A DNA stretch of 8,305 bases from an uncultured Sutterella sp. GTDB lineage: Bacteria > Pseudomonadota > Gammaproteobacteria > Burkholderiales > Burkholderiaceae_F. Made by a program: the position numbers and the translations under genes. Positions 1 through 5,125 of this stretch are shown one piece after another; the stretch's first letter is position 1, and each line of letters begins with the position of its first letter. The stretch covers positions 1 to 8,305 of the forward strand of contig CABUOH010000038.1 in the NCBI GenBank assembly GCA_902493085.1, given 5' to 3'. The notes under the pieces are model-generated. The model was given only the letters and a program-made list of their open reading frames with translations, searched no databases and was not told the origin of the DNA.

Positions 1-1440
1 ATGAACGTGCGTTCGAATTTTGCTAGAGTACTGCGCATGAGCAATGATCTTTTCGGCGGCGAACTTCTGCCGCCAGACGCAAAATCCAAGTCGCCGTCCA
101 AGACGGTCTCTGCCCCCGAGCCTCAGCCCATGCTGCGGCCTCTAGCCGAACGCATGCGTCCCAAGACGCTCGACGAAGTCGTCGGTCAGACCCATCTGCT
201 CGGCGCCGGCGCGCCTCTGCGAACGGCGTTCGAGCAGCATCGTCCGCATTCGATGATTCTCTGGGGACCGCCCGGCGTGGGGAAGACAACCCTTGCCCGC
301 CTGATGGCCACGGCTTTTGATCTGCCCTTCATCTCCATTTCCGCCGTGCTGGGCGGCGTGAAGGAAATCCGCGATGCGGTCGATGCCGCCAAGGAGACGA
401 TGCGTCTCACCGGCCGTCCGACGCTTCTCTTTGTCGACGAAGTCCATCGATTCAGCAAGAGCCAGCAGGACGCCTTTTTGCCGCATGTGGAATCGGGCCT
501 TTTCGTTTTTGTGGGAGCAACGACGGAAAATCCGAGCTTTGAGGTGAATTCGGCTCTGCTGAGCCGCTCAACCGTTTATCAGCTCCAGAGCCTAAAGCCC
601 GAGGAGTCGGCCGTGCTGCTTGAGCGGGCGCTCACGCGCGAGTTTCCGGCACTCGCCGTGACGGAGGATGCGCGGCGCGTCATGATCGAACTTTCGGACG
701 GCGACGCACGACGCCTTCTCAATGCCGTCGACGTCTCCTGCACCATGGCACTCGAGAGGGGCATGTCCGAGGTTGACGCCGGCTTTCTGCGCAAGACCCT
801 GCCCGCGACCCTGCGCCGCTTCGACAAAGGGGGAGACAATTTTTACGATCAGATCAGCGCCATGCACAAGTCGGTGCGCGGCTCCGATCCGGATGCCGCG
901 CTCTACTGGATGTGCCGGATGCTCGACGGCGGGTGCGATCCGCGCTACATTGCGCGGCGCGTCGTTCGGATGGCGATCGAGGACATCTCGCTTGCGGATC
1001 CGCGTGCTACGCAGCTCGCCGTCGAGGCGGCCGAAATCTATGAGCGTCTGGGTTCGCCCGAAGGAGAGCTGGCCATCGCGCAGACCGTCGTTTATCTGGC
1101 CTGCGCACCCAAGAGCAACGCCGTCTACAACGCCTACAACGCGGTGCGCGCCTTCGTGAAGACGGACCGCACGCGCCCCGTGCCCATGTATCTTCGGAAC
1201 GCTCCCACGAAGCTCATGAAGGAGCTCGGCTACCATGAGGGCTACCGCTACGCGCACGACGAACCCGGCGCCTTTGCCGCCGGCGAGATCTACATGCCCG
1301 AAGGACTCGAGGACATGAAGTGGTACAAGCCCGTCGACCGCGGACTCGAAATCAAGATCAGCGAAAAGCTCGCCCGTCTTCAGGCTCTCAACGACGAAGC
1401 CCGCAAGGCCGGCCGGGGACGCAGGCGCGGACAAGGCTAA
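1..1440 (+). CDS. rarA: Replication-associated recombination protein A (RarA/MgsA), AAA+ ATPase
   Basis: RarA is a clamp-loader-like AAA+ ATPase that acts at stalled replication forks in the cytoplasm, together with SSB and recombination proteins. Seen in the 479 residues: Walker A GPPGVGKT (89-96), Walker B LLFVDEVHR (142-150), sensor 1 GATTENPSF (172-180), an SRS arginine-finger segment (188-190) and sensor 2 GDARRLLN (234-241). The C-terminal half carries the family's tetramerisation region, with SVRGSDPDAALYW (291-303), PRYIARR (314-320) and AYNAVRAF (378-385). Length is slightly above the usual 430-450. The frame is open from base 1, where the window begins, so an upstream RBS cannot be judged. 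The in-frame ATG at 37 (MSNDLFGGELLPP) looks more like other RarA N-termini and may be the true start. The tail (469-479) is Arg/Gly-rich. In Burkholderiales rarA usually precedes serS, as here. Identity is very secure; the start is not. Confidence 0.95.
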   Translation: MNVRSNFARVLRMSNDLFGGELLPPDAKSKSPSKTVSAPEPQPMLRPLAERMRPKTLDEVVGQTHLLGAGAPLRTAFEQHRPHSMILWGPPGVGKTTLARLMATAFDLPFISISAVLGGVKEIRDAVDAAKETMRLTGRPTLLFVDEVHRFSKSQQDAFLPHVESGLFVFVGATTENPSFEVNSALLSRSTVYQLQSLKPEESAVLLERALTREFPALAVTEDARRVMIELSDGDARRLLNAVDVSCTMALERGMSEVDAGFLRKTLPATLRRFDKGGDNFYDQISAMHKSVRGSDPDAALYWMCRMLDGGCDPRYIARRVVRMAIEDISLADPRATQLAVEAAEIYERLGSPEGELAIAQTVVYLACAPKSNAVYNAYNAVRAFVKTDRTRPVPMYLRNAPTKLMKELGYHEGYRYAHDEPGAFAAGEIYMPEGLEDMKWYKPVDRGLEIKISEKLARLQALNDEARKAGRGRRRGQG

Positions 1441-1469
1441 GGGCCGCGCCATGACGGCATTCGGCTCAT

Positions 1470-1497
1470 TTGCTTTATTTGCCTTTTCTCCGATAAA
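1470..1497 (+). promoter_or_regulatory. Weak candidate sigma70 promoter for serS
   Basis: A -35-like TTGCTT (1470-1475) is followed after 16 bases by a -10-like GATAAA (1492-1497). This lies in the only AT-rich stretch between rarA and serS. It would start transcription near 1504 and give a leader of about 67 bases. Match to consensus is modest (3/6 and 4/6). serS might instead be read through from rarA, because no convincing rarA terminator is visible. Confidence 0.3.
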
Positions 1498-1506
1498 AGG
1501 AGAAAA
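1484..1506. repeat. Perfect 8-bp inverted repeat centred on the putative serS -10 box
   Basis: TTTTCTCC (1484-1491) and GGAGAAAA (1499-1506) are exact reverse complements separated by GATAAAA. There is no T-tract after it on the + strand (TTAAAAAA follows) and none on the - strand, so it is a poor terminator. Its centre coincides with the candidate -10 element, so an operator or a small structured element is possible. No known binding site was recognised. Confidence 0.5.
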
Positions 1507-1527
1507 TTAAAAAATCGACTTCTGATG

Positions 1528-1551
1528 GCCGGCGGCTTTGCTTGCGCCGGC
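1528..1551 (+). promoter_or_regulatory. GC-only hairpin in the serS 5' leader
   Basis: GCCGGCG (1528-1534) pairs perfectly with CGCCGGC (1545-1551) around a 10-base loop. It ends directly before AACTTTAAAGGT (1552-1563), which holds the serS ribosome binding site AAAGG. No T-run follows, so it is not an intrinsic terminator. It could affect serS translation or mRNA stability, but function is inferred from position only. Confidence 0.35.
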
Positions 1552-1570
1552 AACTTTAAAGGTAAAAACA

Positions 1571-2884
1571 ATGCTCGACCTGACGATGCTGCGCAAGCAG
1601 CTCCCTGAAGTGGTTGCCCGCCTTGCGACGCGCAACTTTGTGTTCCCGGAAAAGGAATTCAATGAACTTGAAGCTGCCCGCAAGACCGTGCAGACCAAGA
1701 CCGAAGATCTGCAGCAAAAGCGCAACGTGCTCTCCCGTCAGATCGGCATGGCCAAGAAGAACGGCGAGGACGCTTCGGCGTTGATGGCCGAAGCCGCTCA
1801 GATCCCGGAAGAGCTCTCGAAGCTCGAAGCCGAGCTTGACGACATCCGTGCTCGCCTCAACGACATGCTGCTTCGCATTCCGAACCTGCCGCACGAAAGC
1901 GTGCCGGTCGGCAAGGACGAGTCCGAGAACGTTGAAGTCCGCCGCTGGGGCACCCCGCGCACATTCGATTTCGAGGTCAAGGATCACGTCGACGTCGGCG
2001 TGCCGCTCGGTCTCGATTTCGACACGGCCGCCAAGGAATCCGGCGCCCGCTTCGCCTTCATGCGCGGCCAGATCGCCCGCCTGCATCGCGCGCTTGCGCA
2101 GTTCATGCTCGATACGCACACCCGTGAAAACGGCTATGTCGAGTGCTACACGCCGTACATCGTGACGGCTTCCACGATGCAGGGCACGGGTCAGCTTCCG
2201 AAGTTCGAGGAAGACCTCTTCGCCGCCAAGAAGGGCGGCGCCTTCGGCGAGCAGGAGCAGATGTATCTCGTCCCGACCGCTGAAGTCACGCTCACGAACC
2301 AGGTGGCCGGCATGATGCTCAGCCACAAGGATCTTCCGATCAAGGTGACGGCTCATACGCCGTGCTTCCGTTCCGAAGCCGGCGCCTACGGCCGAGACAC
2401 CCGCGGCATGATCCGCCAGCATCAGTTTGACAAGGTTGAGATGGTCCGCATCGTTCGGCCGGAAACGTCCTACGACGACCTCGAGGAAATGACCCGCAAC
2501 GCAGAGGGCATTCTTCAGAAGCTCGGCCTGCCCTACCGCGTGGTTGCGCTCTCCACGGGCGACATGGGTTTCGGCGCCACCAAGACCTATGACCTTGAAG
2601 TCTGGATTCCCGCCCAGAACACCTATCGCGAAATTTCGTCCTGCTCCAACTGCGAAGCCTTCCAGGCACGCCGCATGGGCGCCCGCTTCAAGGACGAAAA
2701 CGGCAAGACCCATTACGTCCACACGCTCAACGGCTCCGGTCTGGCCGTCGGCCGCACGCTTGTCGCCGTTCTTGAAAACTATCAGAACGCCGACGGCAGC
2801 GTGACGGTTCCCGAAGCGCTGCGTCCGTACATGGGCGGCGTTGAAGTCCTCCGTCCGATTGAGGGCGGCGTCTTCGCTCACTAA
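1571..2884 (+). CDS. serS: Serine--tRNA ligase (seryl-tRNA synthetase)
   Basis: SerRS is a cytoplasmic class II synthetase that activates serine with ATP and charges tRNA-Ser (also tRNA-Sec where present). The 437-residue product has normal length. Residues 1-110 form the N-terminal two-helix coiled-coil arm that grips the long variable arm of tRNA-Ser, starting MLDLTMLRKQLPEV. The catalytic core follows: the serine-binding VPTAEVTL (234-241), motif 2 from FRSEAGAYGRDTRGM (266-280) to about 290, EISSCSNC (354-361), and motif 3 GSGLAVGRTLVAVLENYQ (388-405). The ATG at 1571 is chosen because family members begin MLDL and AAAGGT (1558-1563) sits 7 bases upstream; a TTG at 1538 would add 11 atypical residues. 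A strong terminator follows, and a tRNA-Ser gene lies 111 bases downstream. Nothing looks damaged. Confidence 0.97.
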   Translation: MLDLTMLRKQLPEVVARLATRNFVFPEKEFNELEAARKTVQTKTEDLQQKRNVLSRQIGMAKKNGEDASALMAEAAQIPEELSKLEAELDDIRARLNDMLLRIPNLPHESVPVGKDESENVEVRRWGTPRTFDFEVKDHVDVGVPLGLDFDTAAKESGARFAFMRGQIARLHRALAQFMLDTHTRENGYVECYTPYIVTASTMQGTGQLPKFEEDLFAAKKGGAFGEQEQMYLVPTAEVTLTNQVAGMMLSHKDLPIKVTAHTPCFRSEAGAYGRDTRGMIRQHQFDKVEMVRIVRPETSYDDLEEMTRNAEGILQKLGLPYRVVALSTGDMGFGATKTYDLEVWIPAQNTYREISSCSNCEAFQARRMGARFKDENGKTHYVHTLNGSGLAVGRTLVAVLENYQNADGSVTVPEALRPYMGGVEVLRPIEGGVFAH

Positions 2885-2926
2885 GCCCAAGGCAGACGCT
2901 TCTTGATCGAAACGCTCAGGAAGGCC

Positions 2927-2959
2927 GCGGGAGGTTTGACAAAACCTCCCGCTTTCTGT
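2927..2959 (+). terminator. Rho-independent terminator of serS
   Basis: GCGGGAGGTTT (2927-2937) and AAACCTCCCGC (2942-2952) form a perfect 11-bp stem closed by the tetraloop GACA, followed by TTTCTGT. It starts 42 bases after the serS stop. The U-run is short and interrupted, so readthrough is possible. The -35 box of the tRNA-Ser promoter spans its loop. Confidence 0.75.
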
Positions 2960-2964
2960 AATAT
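2936..2964 (+). promoter_or_regulatory. Sigma70 promoter of tRNA-Ser
   Basis: A consensus -35 TTGACA (2936-2941), a 17-base spacer and a -10 TAATAT (2959-2964, 4/6 match) lie upstream of the tRNA. A start near 2971 would give a 5' precursor of about 25 bases. The -35 overlaps the loop and inner stem of the serS terminator, and the spacer contains its descending arm. Confidence 0.72.
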
Positions 2965-2995
2965 GCAAAACCTGTTCTCCTGACGGAGAACAATC

Positions 2996-3086
2996 GGAAG
3001 GATGGCAGAGTGGTCGAATGCGCCGGACTCGAAATCCGGTATACGGTTATACCGTATCGTGGGTTCAAATCCCACTCCTTCCGCCA
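2996..3086 (+). tRNA. tRNA-Ser(CGA), class II with long variable arm
   Basis: Delivers serine to UCG codons. The cloverleaf was folded by eye. The acceptor stem is GGAAGGA (2996-3002) with TCCTTCC (3076-3082). The D stem is GCA/TGC (3005-3007 and 3019-3021). The anticodon stem is CCGGA/TCCGG (3023-3027 and 3035-3039), with loop CTCGAAA and anticodon CGA at 3030-3032. A long variable arm ATACGG/CCGTAT (3041-3046 and 3052-3057) is the hallmark of tRNA-Ser. The T stem GTGGG/CCCAC encloses TTCAAAT. The discriminator is G (3083), and CCA is genome-encoded (3084-3086). It has its own promoter and terminator and sits next to the synthetase that charges it. Confidence 0.96.
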
Positions 3087-3131
3087 GATTCTATGTGAAC
3101 GGAGCATGGCTTCCGGTCACGATCCCGATTG

Positions 3132-3169
3132 AAGCCCCGCACTCGGATCGAGCTGCGGGGCTTTATTTT
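3132..3169 (+). terminator. Rho-independent terminator of tRNA-Ser
   Basis: AAGCCCCGCA (3132-3141) pairs with TGCGGGGCTT (3154-3163). The loop can extend the stem with CTCG/CGAG (3142-3145 and 3149-3152). TTTATTTT (3162-3169) supplies the U-tract. It lies 45 bases after the mature tRNA end and is a textbook strong terminator. Confidence 0.88.
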
Positions 3170-3190
3170 GGCGCCGCCTTTTTCTACAAT
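3162..3190 (+). promoter_or_regulatory. Candidate promoter of scpB-rluB
   Basis: The -10 TACAAT (3185-3190, 5/6 match) is the only good one before scpB. At 17 bases the -35 position holds TTTATT (3162-3167), a weak match lying in the T-tract of the tRNA terminator. A start near 3197 would give a leader of about 29 bases with no Shine-Dalgarno sequence. Confidence 0.45.
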
Positions 3191-3225
3191 GGGCGCTGTT
3201 TCAGATACCCGTTCGATCGCCCCTC

Positions 3226-3831
3226 ATGACTCCGCAGCACATCATCGAAGCAGCGCTCCTGAGCTCGCGGCGCCCCATGGCTGTCCGTGATCTTCGGCGG
3301 CTCTTCGACGACCGGCTGAGCGCCAAGTCCGTGAAGGAGCATCTCGCGCAGCTTCAGGCTTTCTGGGAAGAGCGCGGCATGCGCCTTGTTGAGCTCTCCG
3401 ACGGCTGGCGTTTTCAAACTGCGCCCGAGATGGGGGCGAGGCTTCAGAGACTTGATGAGGAAAAGCCGCCCCGCTATTCGAGGGCGGCCATGGAAACGCT
3501 GGCCATCATTGCCTATCATCAGCCCGTCACGCGGGGCGACATCGAGGAGCTGCGCGGCGTTGCGGTCAATCCGGTCACGCTCAGGCTCTTTGAGGAGCGC
3601 GGGTGGATCGAGACGGTGGGGCATCGGGAGACGCCGGGCAGGCCGGCGCTTCTAGCCACGACAAGAACTTTTTTAAACGACCTCGGTCTCAAGAGCCTTG
3701 CGGAACTGCCGGGCGCGGATGCCGAGCCGCTTCCCGACTTCCTGTTGTCGGAAGCGATGCCGCCCGAAGCGGCAGCCGACGAAGGGCAGATGCCGCTTCA
3801 GAAGGAGATTGATTTTGAGAAACACGAATAA
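3226..3831 (+). CDS. scpB: Segregation and condensation protein B (ScpB)
   Basis: ScpB is the winged-helix (kite) subunit of the SMC-ScpAB condensin-like complex, which compacts and helps segregate the chromosome. It dimerises and binds the kleisin ScpA. The 201-residue protein has two winged-helix domains (about 1-75 and 80-160). The second contains the family signature PPRYSRAAMETLAIIAYHQP (81-100), then TRGDIEELRGVAVNP (102-116), FEERGWIE (122-129) and GHRETPGRPALLATT (132-146). Residues 165-201 are an acidic, probably disordered tail. The ATG at 3226 gives a standard N-terminus (IIEAALLSSRRPM); no SD is visible before it. The 3' end overlaps rluB by 17 bases, so the two are probably cotranscribed and translationally coupled. 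No scpA is present in the window; in Burkholderiales scpA is, as I recall, often elsewhere. Confidence 0.93.
   Translation: MTPQHIIEAALLSSRRPMAVRDLRRLFDDRLSAKSVKEHLAQLQAFWEERGMRLVELSDGWRFQTAPEMGARLQRLDEEKPPRYSRAAMETLAIIAYHQPVTRGDIEELRGVAVNPVTLRLFEERGWIETVGHRETPGRPALLATTRTFLNDLGLKSLAELPGADAEPLPDFLLSEAMPPEAAADEGQMPLQKEIDFEKHE
3802..3817 (+). promoter_or_regulatory. Shine-Dalgarno and TTG start codon of rluB inside scpB
   Basis: AAGGAG (3802-3807) is a full-strength ribosome binding site inside the last codons of scpB. Seven bases later comes TTG (3815-3817) in the rluB frame, giving an N-terminus MRNTNNARGG. No in-frame ATG lies near: upstream ATGs would encode a Cys/Arg-rich out-of-frame shadow of scpB. 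This decides the rluB start. Confidence 0.75.
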
Positions 3832-5062
3832 TGCTCGCGGCGGCCGCCGTCCGCAGTCCGGTGAACGCAAGCGCACGCCGTTCCGTCGTCCCGGCGAAGG
3901 CAATCTGCCCCGCACCCGCCGCGGGCGCGGCGACGCGCCCTTTTCCGAACGTGCCGATCTGGCCTCGCCGCGCGAGGCCTTCGGACAGATGGAGTCCGAG
4001 GCTGACGGCTATCGGGGGTTTGCGGACCGTCCCATCGCGCTTGACATCATCGACCGCGCCCGCAAGCAGCAGATGCCCGACGACCTGCCGAGCGAAAAGC
4101 TTCAGAAGGCGCTTGCAGACGCGGGCTTGGGCTCTCGACGCGACATGGAGGCTTTGATCGCCTCGGGCGTTGTGACCGTCAACGGCGTGACCGCCTCGGT
4201 AGGCGACCGCGTCACGGCCGCTGACATGATCCGCGTCGAAGGCAGGCTCGTGCGCCGCACGCAGGGTTCGTCCTCCACGCCGCGCGTCCTGATGTACCAC
4301 AAGATGGCCGGCGAGATCGTCTCCCGCGACGACCCCGAGGGCCGCCCCTCCGTCTTTGCGCGCCTGCCGCGCGTCTCGGGCGCCCGCTGGGTGGCCGTGG
4401 GCCGTCTGGACTTCAACACCGAAGGCCTTCTGCTCTTTACGACCTCCGGCGCGCTCGCCAACCGCCTGATGCATCCGCGCTATGAGATCGACCGCGAGTA
4501 CGCCGTTCGCGTCATCGGCGAACTCGAGGCCGAGCAGATGCTCCAGCTTCAGCAGGGCATCGAACTCGAGGACGGCATGGCAAAGTTCGACAAGCTCGAG
4601 GATCAGGGCGGCACCGGCATGAACCACTGGTATCTCGTGCAGATCCGCGAGGGACGCAACCGCGAGGTGCGCCGCATGTTCGAAGCCGTCGGCATGACGG
4701 TTTCGCGCCTCATCCGCGTGCGCTACGGCGCTGTTTCCCTCCCGAAGACGCTGCCGCGGGGCAAGCGCATGGAGCTGACGCCCGAGGAAGTTCGCGCCTG
4801 GATGCTTGACCTCGATGAGGCCGAGAGAAAGATGGCCGCCGACGCTCCCGCCAAGGCGGAGGCGAAGAAGGCGGAGAAGGCCGCGGCCCGCGAGAAGGCC
4901 CGCGCCCGCGCGCGTGCCGAAAGCGAAGCCGAGGCCCGCGAAGCCCGTCGAGGCACCCGCTTCAAGGAAGGCAGGTCCGACCGCACCGGCGTGCCGATGT
5001 GGGAGGGCCGCGACATGAGCGACCGGCCGACGCAGCGCCGCCGCACGGGCAACCGCTCCTGA
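3815..5062 (+). CDS. rluB: 23S rRNA pseudouridine synthase, RluB type
   Basis: Isomerises a single uridine to pseudouridine in 23S rRNA (U2605 in E. coli numbering for RluB) during large-subunit maturation. With the TTG start at 3815 the product is 415 residues. An Arg/Gly-rich N-terminal tail (1-90) is followed by an S4 RNA-binding domain (about 93-150: EKLQKALADAGLGSRRDMEA, then VVTVNG at 119-124). The RsuA/RluB catalytic domain holds GRLDFNTEGLLLFT (196-209) with the catalytic Asp199, DREYAVRV (226-233) and REGRNREVRRMFEAVG (278-293). A Lys/Ala/Arg/Glu-rich tail occupies 334-415. Both tails are longer than in E. coli RluB, but charged tails are common in betaproteobacterial homologues. It is cotranscribed with scpB and closed by a terminator. 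The RluB rather than RluE/RsuA assignment rests on the scpB neighbourhood and length. Confidence 0.9.
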   Translation: MRNTNNARGGRRPQSGERKRTPFRRPGEGNLPRTRRGRGDAPFSERADLASPREAFGQMESEADGYRGFADRPIALDIIDRARKQQMPDDLPSEKLQKALADAGLGSRRDMEALIASGVVTVNGVTASVGDRVTAADMIRVEGRLVRRTQGSSSTPRVLMYHKMAGEIVSRDDPEGRPSVFARLPRVSGARWVAVGRLDFNTEGLLLFTTSGALANRLMHPRYEIDREYAVRVIGELEAEQMLQLQQGIELEDGMAKFDKLEDQGGTGMNHWYLVQIREGRNREVRRMFEAVGMTVSRLIRVRYGAVSLPKTLPRGKRMELTPEEVRAWMLDLDEAERKMAADAPAKAEAKKAEKAAAREKARARARAESEAEAREARRGTRFKEGRSDRTGVPMWEGRDMSDRPTQRRRTGNRS

Positions 5063-5077
5063 TCGGAAGAAATGGCT

Positions 5078-5117
5078 TGAAAAAGCGCCTCTGCGCTTGC
5101 ATGCAGGCGCTTTTTCA
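5078..5117 (+). terminator. Rho-independent terminator of scpB-rluB
   Basis: A perfect 13-bp stem is formed by TGAAAAAGCGCCT (5078-5090) and AGGCGCTTTTTCA (5105-5117) around a 14-base loop. The A5/T5 arms make it potentially bidirectional. It begins 16 bases after the rluB stop. The candidate rimP -35 lies in its loop. Confidence 0.8.
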
Positions 5118-5125
5118 CCTACAAT
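5097..5125 (+). promoter_or_regulatory. Candidate promoter of the rimP-nusA-infB operon
   Basis: The -10 TACAAT (5120-5125, 5/6 match) has TTGCAT (5097-5102, 3/6 match) exactly 17 bases upstream. Transcription would begin near 5132, about 365 bases ahead of rimP. I found no comparable promoter between 5380 and 5496, so operon transcripts probably begin upstream of the internal terminator at 5337-5378. Confidence 0.5.

Noticed and set aside
592..1452. 286-codon open frame on the - strand antisense to rarA
   Set aside because: Shadow of a certain gene with no independent support.
1484..1506. Inverted repeat as a rarA terminator
   Set aside because: No T-run follows on either strand, so it was kept only as a repeat of unknown role.
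1538..1570. TTG start for serS adding 11 residues
   Set aside because: It would put the start inside the leader hairpin; the ATG at 1571 has its own AAAGG and gives the family's MLDL start.
1556..2968. 470-codon open frame on the - strand antisense to serS
   Set aside because: Shadow frame: serS has complete motifs throughout and the antisense product shows no family resemblance.
2881..3107. Short - strand ORFs with products like MGFEPTIRYN and MLRSHRIWRKEWDLNPRYG
   Set aside because: These are the familiar spurious translations of the antisense strand of a tRNA-Ser gene.
3002..3229. 75-codon + strand ORF starting in the tRNA
   Set aside because: It runs through the tRNA-Ser gene and its terminator, a well-known annotation artefact.
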